NCBI GenBank assembly: GCA_017590115.1
Contig: JAGGNK010011003.1
Location: 900,955-964,954 of the forward strand
Direction of reading: 5' to 3'
Origin: Montifringilla adamsi
Lineage: Eukaryota; Chordata; Aves; Passeriformes; Passeridae
Length of the DNA stretch: 64,000 nt
Shown here: positions 44,059-64,000 of the stretch, one piece after another
Numbering within the stretch: position 1 is the first letter of the stretch
Layout: the number at the start of each line of letters is the position of its first letter
Notes under the pieces: model-generated
The model's database searches: none
Told to the model about the DNA's origin: nothing
Seen by the model: the letters and a program-made list of their open reading frames with translations, nothing else
Position numbers and translations under genes: made by a program

Positions 44059-45671
44059 CAGCGCTGGCTCTGTGCTGTGTCAGGACGGAAACCAGCACAG
44101 GCACTTCCCAGCCATGGATGCCTTTGCTTGGAAAAGGCCCAACCCTCCATTCTTTCATATTTTTTAGCACAACTCCAGTTTTCCTTTCCCTCAGTCCCTG
44201 GGAACTCGTGCCTGTTCTGCTGCATGAGGCGAGTTCCTGGCAGCAGCAGCAGCGCCTGTGTCACAGCATTTGGGTTCCAGCCTCCCCTGCCACAACAGTG
44301 ACTCCAGCAGGGATTTCTGACATGGGAAACGTGCTGGGTTCTGCCGTGGTTTCTCCCATAGATTGACAGCCCTGTGCATTTTCCAAAGCTCTTCATCAGG
44401 GAACCTGACAGCGGTGGGGGCTGGTGCTGTCGCCTGTCATTTTCCTGGGCATGAATTGGTTGCCATGGGAAGCTTTCCCACTCCGTGTCTCCACCACCTG
44501 CCATTCCCACAGCGTGGGAAAACCCTGGATTAATAACAACAGCTCAGGTTATTCCTGAGGAATAAACCTCAGTTATAAATCAGGTCAATGGCCTAAGTTG
44601 ATGTGTTTTAACATGGGGTTTGTTACCAGGGTATTTCTTTATCAGGATGTTTCTATATTCGGATATTTCTATATTAGGATATTTATCCTGCTAAGTAACC
44701 CACGTTAAACCATGACATCGATAACTTCAATTCCTTCCAGCTGTATTTTCTGGGATAGTTAGGATTTGGAAAAAATAATGATAATATTCTTATATTGGAG
44801 GATGTTAGGGAAAAGCTGTCTTGTCTTCCCTCTTGAGGAGCTAGTTTGCTTCCTGGCTTGCTGCAGGTTGGATTTATCCTATGGACTGTGTGGATTTGCC
44901 TCCAATAATCTGGTCAGTTCAGGGCTGGGGGAAGGCTGGGTAGCCTCTGCCTTGTGGACTTGGGAGGAGCCCAGGCTGAGCAATGCAAGAACGGGGAACT
45001 TGCCCTGGTTTGGTCCTTTCCTTGTGCTAGGAAAGGATAAAAAGGAAATTTCTGGAAAAGAAAGCCCCGTGTCATCCCTGCGAGCTGTTACTGTGGTTTG
45101 GGCTGTGGATCCAGGAGCACGCAGGGAGCTGCTGCTCCGTTGGTCTCCACTCAGCCACCTTGGAAAGGAAAAGTGCTGCTGCTCTGCTCAAGACAGAGCA
45201 AGACTGTTTGTCTTGCAGTGGCAGGCATGGATTTAACCTCACACCGTGCCAGCTGCCCAAACTGGACACAGCCACTCATTAAGGTGGATTTATTTCATGA
45301 TACTTTTCTGTCATCGAAGTGTCACTTTACACTTGGGATGTTGGGAATAGCTGGAGATACAACCTCTGCTGTCCCAGCCTTCCATCAGCAGTAAATCCTG
45401 GGGGGATTTGCTTTCCTCACCTACTGCCAGCCAGGGCTGTGTGCAGGTATTTCACAAATAAAAGGAAAAGGGTGGTGAAAAGGAGGCAGGGCATTTTCCC
45501 CCCCCCCAAGGAGTTGTTTGGGGTAAAACAGCCTCGCTGGCAGAACAGGTTCCACAGGGTGGAGGGACTGTAAATGTCGCTGTGATCCTGTCTCACCTCG
45601 GGTGAGGTTCCACAGGGATCCTTTCCCCATCCCAACTGGGCCCCACGGTGCAGGGCAGGGCAGGGCAATGA

Positions 45672-53803
<8,132 letters not shown>

Positions 53804-54034
53804 GTGAGCCCTGCAGATCCCCCACGCCCCTCCCTCCTCCCCAGGGCTCGGGTTCCGTGGTTCTGGGTGTGTCTGAGCCTTATCCCACCGGGTTTGGGCT
53901 GCATCCTGGAGAAATGTGGGGTTTGTGGCAGAGTCTGAGTCCTCAGCCCCGCCTGGGGGGCGTTTCTGGGGAGCAGCTGGTCCCTGTGTGCAGGGTAAGG
54001 GACATTCCCTGCAGCCACCAGAGCCTGTGGTGAT

Positions 54035-54595
54035 GAGGCTGAGAAAATCAGGATTGTTCAGCCTGGGGAAGGCTGAGAGAGTTGGGATTGTTCAGCCTGG
54101 GGAAGGCTGAGAGAGTTGGGATTGTTCAGCCTGGGGAAGGCTGAGTTGCGATTGTTCATGCTGCATTAGGCTGAGGAGGATGTGATGATTGTTCAGCCTG
54201 GAGTAGGCTGAGAAATTGGGATTGTTCAGCCTGGAGAGGAGAAGCTCCAGGGAGACCTCAGAGCCCCTTCCAGTGCCTAAAGGCGCTGCAGGACAGGTGG
54301 AGAGCAACTTTGGACAAGGGATGGAGGGACAGGACACAGGGAATGGCTTCCCAGTGCCAGAGGGCAGGGCCGGATGGGATATTGGGCAGCAATTGTTCCC
54401 TGTGAGGGTGAGCAGGCCCTGGCACAGGGTGCCCAGAGCAGCTGTGGCTGCCCCTGGATCCCTAGGAGAGTCCAAGGCCAGACTGGAGCACCCTGAGATA
54501 GTGAAGGTGTCCCTGCCCATGGCAGGGGGTGGCACTGGGTGTGTTTAAGGTCCCATCCAGTGATTCTGTGGTGAGAGTCATTGTCCCAAAGCTGA
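54035..54595 (+). mobile_element. CR1 LINE 3' end with internal tandem expansion
   Basis: Sense CR1 whose 'gattgttcagcctgg' segment is repeated four to five times in 34-36-bp units (54050-54235) before the normal body and tail. Confidence 0.88.
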
Positions 54596-55065
54596 GACTT
54601 TCTTTGCTCATTCCAGTGGCTCCCACTCCAGGTATTTTGGGGGGTGGAGCAGACAAGCCCGTGCAGGTGGGAGAGCGTGGGAAAGCAGGTTCATTCCTGC
54701 TGTCCAGGCACCCTCAGCCGGGCAGGAAAACACCACAGATTATTTCCCACACTGGTTTTTGTGCTGGAAATGTCACTCACAACAGTTTGGTTTTTTCCTT
54801 CTAATTTCTGAATTCCACTAAAATAACTTTGAGGAAAACAGAAGAATTGGGGGAAGCTCTTTGGGGCAGGGGGAGAAATCAGTGTTAGAGCAGCTGTTTT
54901 GGCCTGAGGAGGAAGGAGAAAAGGAGCTCAGCATCCACCAGCATTCCTTGTTGGGCACAGAATTCCCTGTTAGGTGCCCCCCAGGTATTGTGGACTGCTC
55001 AGATATTGTTTAAAGTGTTTTCTTGTCTGGCATTTGAAGTCCTTCAAAATCCAGGGAATGAGGAG

Positions 55066-55205
55066 ACAGGTGGAGATGGATATAGAGGGAGATGGGAAAG
55101 CTGGGGGTGTTCACCTGGAGAAGAGAAGGATCCAGGGTGACCTCAAAGCCCTTTGCAGTGCCTGAAGGGGCTCCAGGAGAGCTGGAGAGGGACTGGGTAC
55201 AAGTC
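55066..55205 (+). mobile_element. CR1 fragment lacking its 3' end
   Basis: 'gatgggaaagctgggggtgt' through 'gagagggactgggtacaag', then unrelated sequence; same 5' segment as at 51575. Confidence 0.8.
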
Positions 55206-56949
55206 CCCAGTGCTGGTGTCACCTGGGAGTTTCCGGCTGTGACCACCTCCCTTGGTGCTTGGACATCCAGCCACACTTCCTTGGTGATCTGGTTTTGTGT
55301 CACACAGCCCCTGTGGGACTCCCACAGGGGAGAATTAGGGAGTTGTGGATTTAAACGGGGGGAAAACGAACCCCAGTCCTGCAAACGGGCTCCTGTCATC
55401 CATCCTGCCCTGCGGGGGCTGGAGAGGGGAGGATGCACAGCTCCTGGGCTCTGCAGAGCTCGCTCTGCCCCAGGCCATGGATTCCTGCAGCCCGGGGAGC
55501 TCTGCCCTGTCCCCAGTGCCCCACGGAGCCCATCCCGGAGCCGTCCTGGCGCTCCCGAGAAACGGCTCTGTGGGAATGTGTGGCGGGGCTCGGTCCCACG
55601 GGAAGATCCCCCGAGGAAATGTTCCTGCACGCTGTCATGGGCGAGATGGGATCAGCTGAAACTGGAGGCCGGGCCCGGGGAGAGCTCTGGTTCCTGCTTT
55701 TCCAAAGGGATGAGTCAGCCCCGGTGGGATCCCACAGCTCCGCTCTTCCTTCGTTTGCCCCGAACTGGGGGTGGCACCGCCTGCCTGGGAAAGGAGAGCC
55801 TGGAGGGGGCAGAGCTTTGAAATGCTGGGATGTAAATAAGGCAGGAGAGGACTTTTTAAAAGAAAAACCGAAGAGTTGACATTGATTGATCACAACTCAT
55901 TGTGTGTGCAGGTTAATTGCTGTGGAGGAGTTCCCACACCTGCCCCACAGACTCCAGAACTCTAGGATGAGACCCTGGCTCTTCCCCAAGGCCAGGGCTT
56001 GCTCAGAGAGCTTCCCTCACACTCCACATGCGCCCTTGTTCAGCATCTTCTCTAACGTGCCCTGGGCAGGGAATGGGAGCACAATGTCTTGGGCACAACT
56101 TCATCCCTTTCTGAGAGGCTTTTCCAGGAGAAGACACCCTTTTGTTGTTGTTGCTGTTTGTTCCTACCTGTTTTCATCCAGGTTTTCTGGCTCCCAGGCA
56201 TGAGATGACATCAGAACTGGATAATTCCCCTCCAGCCCAAGCTGCTTCATCTGGGAGTAAATATTTAGCCTTCAAAGAAATAATTGGCTTGGGTTTCTTT
56301 CGTCTCAGAGACGGAGGTGGGAGATAATTACTTCAAAAAACCCTAATTTTTGAGGTTTCAAAGTATTTTTTTGCTTAGATCTGAAACAATGGCTTTGACG
56401 TGTGACTGATGGGGCTGGAGCAGCACAAGAGAGTTGGTGCCTGGCTCTTCTGGAGAGCTTTTGGTGGGGTTGGAAGCTCTGGAAAGGAGGGTGGCAGGCA
56501 GCAAGATCTCTATTTTTGGAAGGTGCCTCCCAGCTCTTCTCCCTGGAGCTCTCCTGGCCATTGTGGAGCTGCTCCCACCCTTCCCATCCCACGCAGGATC
56601 TGCTGGAGCAGAGCAGGATAATTAGCAGCCCCATGTGTGGGACGCTGCAGTGCTGTCCCAGGGTAGGTGGTCCCTGGCAGGCAGAGGCCTATTCCATGTG
56701 GTGGGGGTGCTTTCCTTGCCCTCACTTGCACAGTTAACCTGGGCAGTTGTTGGAATTTGAGCCCATCTGTGCTCAGGGTATCCTGATGGAGGACTGGGGG
56801 TGGTTTATGGTGGAATCTGCTTATCCAGCTGGAGGCCAGGGTGAGGCCCCACTCCTGTGAGTCCAGCTGTAGCACGCTGGTTTCAGTGGTGAGAGTCCCT
56901 GGTGCTCCCCAAAAATGGGCTGAACAGCCAGGAAAGAAACCAAGCCCCA

Positions 56950-57245
56950 TTTGAAACAGAGAGTTGCAGGACATTCAGTACCTGGAGAGGCTCCAAGAAT
57001 GCTGGAGATGGGCTTTGGACAAGGGCCTGGAATGCCAGAGGGCAGGGTCAGATAGGATTTTGGGAAGGAATTGTTCCCTGTGAGGGGGATGAGGCCCTGG
57101 CACAGATTGGAAGTGTCCAAGGCCAGGCTGGACAGGGCTTGGAGCACCCTGGGACAGTGGGAGGTGTCCCTGCCCATGGCAGGGCTGGGACTGGCTGGGC
57201 TTTAAGGGCCCTTCCAACTCAAACCGTTCCATGATTCCATGACTT
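56950..57245 (+). mobile_element. CR1 LINE 3' end
   Basis: 'gatgggctttggacaagggc' to 'aaaccgttccatgattccat', sense, with an internal deletion relative to the copy at 22450. Confidence 0.85.
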
Positions 57246-58959
57246 CATGCCACTGGAGCTGCAGCGGGTTGTGGTGAGGCCTTTGCAGATGCCTGGATTC
57301 ATCCCTGGAGCTGCTGCCCTGCTGGCAAGGAAGGTTTATGCTGCTCCCATGCAGGTCTGTGGAACTCTCCTGGTGAGCTCCCACTCGCCCTGTGCAGGGG
57401 AAGCTGCTGGAGGCTCTTGGAGGAGCTCCAGGACCTTTGGCACCATCTGAGCCTCCTGTCCACACATCCTGCAGGGACAACTCACAGGCAGAACTGGGAA
57501 TGTCCCCAGGCAGGCTCCTGTTGCCCTGCCTGGGCTGTTCCAGGCTGTGTCCCTGCAGGCTTTGTCCCTCCTGGGGTCCTTGGTTCCAGTTCCTCAGAGT
57601 CCTGCACTTGGCCCCTCTCGGCCAGAACCACACCAGAAAATGCCCTTTTGAATTAGGGAGAAAAGGCCAGGAACTGTGTTCTCCCAGGGGCTCATGGCAG
57701 AGAGGGGAAAAGCTTATCCCTTTAAAACTGAGCCTGCTGTGTTTATAAAGCCAGGAATGGTGCAGGGCTTTGCATTGCTGTAGGATATGCACATCCTCCT
57801 CTCGGCTGTTTTATCATCCCCCTTCTGCTCCCACCTGGGCAGGCAGGAGGGCTGGGAAGGGCCCTGTCCCTCCTGTTCCTGGGTGTTTTCCTTCTGCCAG
57901 GCCAGGATATCCCTCTCTGATCCCACTGGGGTTCAGGAGCCCCGAGGCTCTGCTTTTCCTGTTGCTGGGAGGAGGCTCCTGCTGCTGCCACCCTGGGCTA
58001 CCCTGCCCGGCACAGGTACCTCCCCAGGACCTCTCTCCCTCCCTCCCTCTCTCCCTCTCTCCTGCTGTTTCCTGTCCCTGCAGTCAGGCTGGGGAGATTG
58101 GAAAGCTTCTCATCTTCCTCAGGACTTCGGGAACAAACCAGGCTTGGAGGCAGAACTCCTCCATGAGGCTTTGATCCCCTCTGCCCTCGCAGTGTCAGTC
58201 TATGGCTGATCTTCCCTCCTGCTCCACCCTGGAGTCTGTGCCTAAACCTCCTGGGTGGCCTTAGGAGGACGCTGTAAAACCCCTCTGCCAGCAGCTCCCC
58301 GTGGCTCGGCTCTTCCCCCAGCCCCCTGTGTGCCGTGCCCGGAGTGGGAGGATCAGCTTCCCTTTGTGACTGAGGGAAAGGTGCCTTTGATGGTGTTGTG
58401 TCAACAAAAGCACCAGCCCGAAGGAGGCAGGAGAGGCTCGGCAGAGACTCCTGGTGTCAGATGTGGTCCTGGTGGAGAAACCTCCCCGTCGCTCCTGGAG
58501 CAGAGAGGTTTGGCCTTGACAAAGCTGTGCAAAAACCTTGCCCCGAGCTAAGAAGCCCAGCCTTGTTTTCATCTGCCCCTTCTAGAAAACAGCAGTGAGT
58601 TTTCAAAGCAATTTTCCAAACAGTTGCTGGAGTTTCACGGTGCTGAATTCCTCGGTTGGGATCTCCTCAGCTCTGGGAGCTTTGTGGAGCTGAAGGAGAC
58701 ATTGGGAAGGACTGAGTGGGCTTCCCGAGGAGGGAAGGTGGTGTGGGATCCCACAGATCTCACTGGATCCCACAGGATCCAGCCGTGCACAGTCACAAAC
58801 CAGAGCCACACTGGCACTCCAGGAATGAGTCCCACTGGGACAGGAGCAGGGCTGTCCAAGGGCTCAGGGGGAATCTGAGGAATAATCAGAGGTGTGGGAA
58901 TAGTGGGGAGCTCCTCATGTGTGGATTTAAACCCTCTGTGACTGCAGATTGTGCAGCTT

Positions 58960-59470
58960 GTTCAGTTCAGGGTCGTGCTTTGCATCAGCTGTGTTCAGTC
59001 CTGGGCCCCTCAACTCAGGAAGGACCTGGAGGGGCTGGAATGTGCCCAGGGAAGGGAACAGAGCTGGGGAAGGGGCTGGAGCACCAGGAGAGGCTGAGGG
59101 AGCTGGAAAGGGGCTCAGCCTGTAGAAAAGGAGGCTCAGGAGGGACCTTCTGGCCCTGCACATCTCCTGACAGGAGGGGACAGCCGGGGGGTTGGGCTGT
59201 GCTCCCCGGGAACAGGGACAGGAGGAGAGGGAACGGCCTCAGGTTGGGCCAGGGCAGGCTCAGGTTGGACATCAGGAGGAATTTCCCCATGGAAAGGGTG
59301 GTCAGGCCGTGGCAGGGGCTGCCCAGGGAGATTTGGAGTGCCCATCCCTGGAGGTGTCCAAGGAAGGCCTGGATGTGGCACTCACTGGGCTGGGGACAAG
59401 GATGGCATTGGGCACAGGTTGGACTCGATGGTCCTGGGGGCTTTTCCAAACTCAAGGATTCTGGGTTTCT
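58960..59470 (+). mobile_element. CR1 LINE 3' end
   Basis: Long sense copy: 'gttcagtcctgggcccctca', 'gaggctgagggagctggaaa' and 'ttggactcgatggtcctggg'. Confidence 0.92.
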
Positions 59471-60179
59471 TTTTCCTGCAAAGCAGTAACTGAGATGCTC
59501 TGTCCTGGCCCCAAACTGCAGCTCTGTTCCCCTTGCAGTCACTTCCCTCACAGGGATCCTAGGCACGGCCTTGCTTTGGGCATTAAAATCCCCCCAGAAT
59601 CCTCACCTGACCAAAATTCTGTCTGCAGAATACCCTTGGGTGTCCCCCCGGCCTCTGAGCTCCCCGTGGTGCCCCACGGTCCCGTGTGACTGAGGGCAAA
59701 GCTCAGTTTTATGAAAGGCTTGGGATCACCTTGAGCCCCCCCAGCCGTGTGTCCCTGTTGGCCTCCTGGGAGCCTGGGGGATCCAGGAGCTGATTCCTGG
59801 CAAGGAACAACCTCTCTAATTATGGCGGAGTGCCCGAGCCTCCAAAGTGGAGCAGGTTAATGGGCTGGATGGAAATCCCTTGTGCTGTGAGCAGTCTTGG
59901 TGAGCCTGGAGGAGAGGAAAGCTTTTTGCAGCTCTTTTCCTGATCTGGGTGGTTTTTTCCTCATTGCCCTTTGAGTTTGGTGGCAGTAGGGCCCATTCCT
60001 GCCTCTGCAGAGCTGAAACATTCCATGTTATCCTCCAAAAATCCATGGCTTTCCCACCACCATCCAAAGGCTCTTGGAGTCCTGAAGCTCAGAGTGACTT
60101 GACAGCTTTGGAAGCTCAGCTTTAAATCTGTGAGCCTTCTGCCTGGAGCTTCCTTATCCTGCATCTGATTTCTTCCTTT

Positions 60180-60290
60180 TCACACACCCAGCTTCCTCCT
60201 GATCACACACCTAAATTCTTCCTTACACACACTTCATTTCTTCCTTATCCCACCCCTCATTTCTTCCTTATCCTACCCCTCATTTCTGCC
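60180..60290. repeat. Short 25-30-bp tandem repeat
   Basis: Three to four units of 'catttcttccttatcccacc' type. Confidence 0.75.
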
Positions 60291-62019
60291 CTTCTGGAAC
60301 AGAACCAGGACTTTCCAGGCTCTGTCCCGTGCCCTTTGGGGCAGAGGCTGTCCCAGCACAGGTTGCTGGAAATTGCTTTCTTCAGTTTAAACATATTGTT
60401 TTCCTCCTTTTTTTTGGCCTCCCAGTTTTACAAGGAGGTGAGTGACCACTCCTGCCAAGCCTTTGACAAACAAACTGTCTAGCAGTATCCCTGGATATAG
60501 AGTTTGGACTTCGTTCCTGCCCTTGCAGAGAGTGGACTGGCAGCTCTGGGGTGGGAGCAGGGCTGTTCCTAGACCCTGGATCTGTCTGACATTCATCTGT
60601 TTCTCTCTTTGCCTGGTTGATTTTGCAGAACGTCTCTAATGGAATTTGTGGTGTTCAGTATGAAATATCTCAAGGGCAAGAGATGAAAAATCAACCCAAA
60701 TCAAGTGAAGGGTTTGTTGTTGTTGTTTTTTTTTCTGTGTCAGCTGCCACCTGGTTGGGAAGGTGCTGCTGGTTTCCAGGAGATTAATCCATGGTTTGGG
60801 TTTACAGCACACACCTCCCCTCCCTTTGGTTTGCCAGGCTCTGTTCTCCTCTAGCTCGTGCCATTGCTGGCTGTGTTTAACCTCTGGAAAGTTTTTGTTG
60901 TCTGGATCCAAACCACATTCCAGTGGCATCCACCCTTGGATGGCCACCCTGCCAGGCCTGGCACAGACCGGTCCCGGGGACCAGAACCCACGAACAAGCT
61001 GAGTGTGTGGTGAGCTGTTTGCAGGGATTTATCCCACAGGAGCCATCCCTGAACCAGGCAGGAAAAGCCAAAAGATGCCTGTCTGGGATCCCTCCCTGCC
61101 TGGGGATCTGCTCCCTGCAAACAAAGGCACGTGCTTGGAGGGGCCGGCGGGGCGACTGGTCAGTGGGATGGGGAATGGGTGAGGATCACCAGCACCAGGG
61201 GAAAACATCCCTGTGCCTCCTGCTCCTGAATCCTACATCTGAAATGTGGGATTCCCACATTCCTCCCTCCCCCCTCCCCGACCCTACCTGGCTGCATCCT
61301 GCCCCTCCCTCCAGCTGGCAGCTGCTTATCCTTATCAATGCCGTGTTCCCACGGCTTTTCCGGCGCTCCCGCTATCCGCCAAGGTCACCGAGCTCAGCAA
61401 TTCCACTGAGGTGTGCCTGGGCCTCCAGGAATGCGGTGCCCGAGGCAGCCGGGAATGGCTTTGAAGGAGCCATGGATCACCCGCCCGGGGAGGCCTCCAG
61501 GAATGTGCCCAGGGAGGTGGGGATGTGCCCAGGGAGGTGGGAATGTGCCCAGGAGCAGGGCTGGCTCAGTCGGGGAGCTGCCACGGGGCTGGCACAGGGG
61601 TTTTACCCTAGCAGCCCAAAGCACTTCGCCTCTCCCATTCCGTGCGCCGCAGGACTTGGAAGTTCAGCCAGTTTTTATCCGTGGGCAAAACGTGGGGGAA
61701 AGCATTCCCTGCTGTGGGAAATGGGCTCCTCGGAGCGGGGCTGGGCTGCCCGGGTCAGCAGGGCAGGGAGGCGGCGGCCGGCTGTGGCTCTCCCTCAGGG
61801 AATGATCCCTCAGCCTGCGGATGCCCTCCTGCCCTGCCCGACAGCTCAGCCTGACGTGGCAGGAGTCCTGTGGGGAGGGAACAGAGGGAAAGGCTGAGGA
61901 GGCTGCGAGAGGAGCAGCTCGAAAGGAAGTGCGTGCTGGAGTGGGGATCTGGATTGCCTCTTCCCTCAGTTCCTCTGGATTCCCTCTTCCCTCAGTACAA
62001 ATTTGGGGTCTCACCTTGT

Positions 62020-62112
62020 TCTTCTGACAGGGACACCTTCCCCTATCCCAGGGTGCTTCAAGCCCTGTCCAGCCTGGCCTTTGACATTTCCAGGGTTGAG
62101 CAGGAATCCCTC
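62020..62112 (-). mobile_element. CR1 fragment
   Basis: 'gacagggacaccttccccta' through 'tttccagggttga'; it is directly followed by a (TAG)n tract. Confidence 0.75.
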
Positions 62113-62159
62113 CTAGTAGTAGTAGCAGGTACTAGTAGTAGTAGTAGTAGTAGTAGTAC
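62113..62159. repeat. (TAG)n microsatellite
   Basis: TAG/AGT trinucleotide run interrupted once by 'caggtac', adjacent to the CR1 fragment. Confidence 0.92.
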
Positions 62160-63359
62160 CTGGTACTCCCTCCTCCGCCTTGGAAAGCCGGCACTTGGAG
62201 AACAATTTGCATTTTAATGATCCCAAAGTGCAGGACTGTCATCCCATTTTCCAAGAGAATTTTTTTTCCATCAGGATTTTTTTTTTCCCTTTTTCCTGAC
62301 ACTTGATTTCCCATCCCTGCAGAGAATTTAATTTCTCGCTTGTCCGAGTTTGTTTGGAGCCGAAGAATTTGCAAACTGTGGCTTAGACAAAGCATCTCCA
62401 ATTTATTTCCTTTTCAGGAAAAAGGCTCAAAACCCCGGAGCCACACATGGGGTTGTTGACACTGGTGGTGTCTCATATCTCATGAATGTGTTGCACCTCA
62501 GAGGGAGCTGATCCCTCCTTCCCGAGGCGTGGGAGGCACCCAGGGGTGATGGTTTCCCTGGACACAAATTCCCTGATCGTTTCACACCCAATTATTCGCT
62601 TTCCTGGGTCTCTGACAGGTCTTCCCTCCCGGGCAGGTACCTCCCTGTCCCTTGTGGGGTCAGCGGGATAAACCCCGCTATCCCACCGCTGCACTGTCAG
62701 CGGGGAGGGAAGGATCCTCCTGGAAATTCGGGCAGGCTGTGCTGACATCTATCGGCAGGAGCTCCTTCCAAGGCAGCCCAGCCTTTGCTTTGAGGATTTA
62801 GTCCACCAGGATTACGTGTGTAATCCTCGGGATGGAGCAGGCAGCATTCCCGGGGCAGTGTAATCCGCACACAGCACCGTGTGCCTTCCAAGCCTCTGGG
62901 CATCCCGGCGCTCTGTAGCCTGATTCTAATCTTTCCCCAAAGCATCTGCTCTAAAACTCCTGGAGAATGGGGCAGGCACGTGGAATGACAGAGCTGTCGC
63001 TCGTGCTTGACTGCAGTCCAAAGGTGGATTTTGGTTCCTGCCATGAAATATTTAGGGAGTTTGGCACTCAGGGCTGGAATTACTGGAATGAAGGAGAAAA
63101 GTGCTTCTCTGGTGTGGAGGGAGCAAAGTTCAGGAACCAATGGGTTGAAAACGGGAGTGAAGGGGGAGACAGCAAAGGAGGGGAGTGCGAAGAGTTGGAC
63201 TGAATTTCCCTTCCTGTGCTAGGAATTTCAGTGGGAAGATGCTGGGGTTTCAGGGAATAACTGTTGTCCTTGTAGCAAATACTGGGAACAGCAAAGCCCT
63301 GGCTCTTCCCAAGCTTTTTGCACTTCCTCCCTCTGAGTGCATCCAGAAGGGTTGTGGAT

Positions 63360-63500
63360 TCCCCATCCCCAAAAGTGTCCAAGGCCAGGCTGGACAGGGC
63401 TTGGAGGAACCTGGTCCAGTGGAAGGTGTCCCTGCCCATGGCAGGGGGTGGAATGGGACAAGCTTTAAGGTCCCTTCCATCCCAAATCACTCTGGAATTC
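63360..63500 (+). mobile_element. CR1 LINE 3' end
   Basis: 'aagtgtccaaggccaggctg' through 'caagctttaaggtcccttcc', sense. Confidence 0.87.
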
Positions 63501-64000
63501 TCTGGCTGTGCCTACAGGGTGCTCTTTAGAGGATAGTTGAGGTTTGGAGCCCCGTGGTAGCTGTAACCTCACGAAATTACACAGCAGCCATTTCCTGGAA
63601 CACCACTCATTTTGGGATTCTCCAGTGCTGGGGCGCCTCCCTTGCGCTGCAGGAAACGATCGGGGAGCAAAAAGTGCGGAGCTCAGCAGGGCTGGACACA
63701 GCCCCGCTGTCCCACCCCCTGCCCTGCAGTTACCCCCTCCTCGGGGCTGGGGAGCCCAAACCCAATTCCCAGCTCTTCCCTCGCCTCCTGCAGGGAACAC
63801 GAGCGGCGGGAGCTGCTCAGCCCTTTCTGGGAGCGTTGAGTTCTTCAGCTGCACAGGGGCTGATCTGGGGAGGTGTCAGGCTGTGAAATCACCGGAGAAG
63901 TCTGCAGGGCAGCGTCACTTCAAGGGGAACAAAAACACCAGCGTGAAAGCAGGGTGAGGTGGATGCTGGGGATTCCGCCCACGGAGAGAGGGAACAGCGG

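Larger units (their letters stand above)
53804..64000 (+). other. FBXO42: FBXO42 intron 4 (partial)
   Basis: At least 10.2 kb. Six CR1 fragments, a 34-bp repeat within one of them, a 29-bp repeat and a (TAG)n tract; unique sequence in between. No exon is supported, except a speculative 12-nt microexon at 60426-60437. Confidence 0.7.

Noticed and set aside
43503..44510. 335-aa minus-strand open frame
   Set aside because: Mostly a 23-bp minisatellite; no splice context or recognisable domain.
55092..55820. 242-aa plus-strand open frame
   Set aside because: Begins inside a CR1 fragment and continues in GC-rich intron without any family resemblance.

Overview
The window is vertebrate nuclear DNA, almost certainly from a bird and probably a passerine. 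It carries about two dozen 5'-truncated CR1 LINE 3' ends of the avian type, very short introns (several of 73-76 bp), GC-rich CpG-island promoters and dense minisatellites, which is typical of a microchromosome. Four protein-coding genes are recognised from their translated exons. Their order matches the human 1p36.13 neighbourhood CROCC - NECAP2 - SZRD1 - FBXO42 as I know it. There is no prokaryotic operon structure, no CRISPR array, and I saw no tRNA or rRNA gene.

Layout. (1) About 1-6.75 kb, minus strand: the 5' half of CROCC (rootletin), 11 coding exons, running off the left edge; a CpG island at 6.06-7.14 kb is its likely promoter. (2) 7.42-11.8 kb, minus strand: complete NECAP2, 8 coding exons, 261 aa, with its 3' UTR and polyadenylation signal. 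(3) 11.8-12.7 kb: a short intergenic stretch holding an AT-rich island. (4) 12.7-27.6 kb, minus strand: SZRD1, with a long 3' UTR, three recognised coding exons and an intron of about 10.6 kb; its first exon was not found and may lie in the N gap at 27491-27512. (5) 27.7-29.7 kb: the intergenic interval between the divergent SZRD1 and FBXO42 promoters. (6) 29.9-64 kb, plus strand: FBXO42, with a non-coding first exon, a 15.9-kb intron, then coding exons 2-4 (F-box and the start of the Kelch region), running off the right edge inside intron 4.

The genes are unrelated housekeeping functions: ciliary rootlet and centrosome linker (CROCC), clathrin-coat accessory (NECAP2), SUZ-domain RNA-binding protein (SZRD1) and SCF ubiquitin-ligase substrate receptor (FBXO42). 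They share position, not a pathway.

The most unusual signal is structural. Tandem repeats abut exon borders repeatedly, and in three cases the repeat unit itself carries splice signals. CROCC has a 72-bp array with two intact 33-nt, in-frame cassette-exon-like copies of an exon end. A second CROCC intron is built of four mini-introns separated by 11-nt blocks. The last SZRD1 exon follows a series of near-identical acceptor-like sequences. FBXO42 intron 1 opens with minisatellite arrays in opposite orientations and a tandem duplication of about 460 bp. All splice calls were made by eye from frame, phase and GT/AG; no alignment or RNA data were available.
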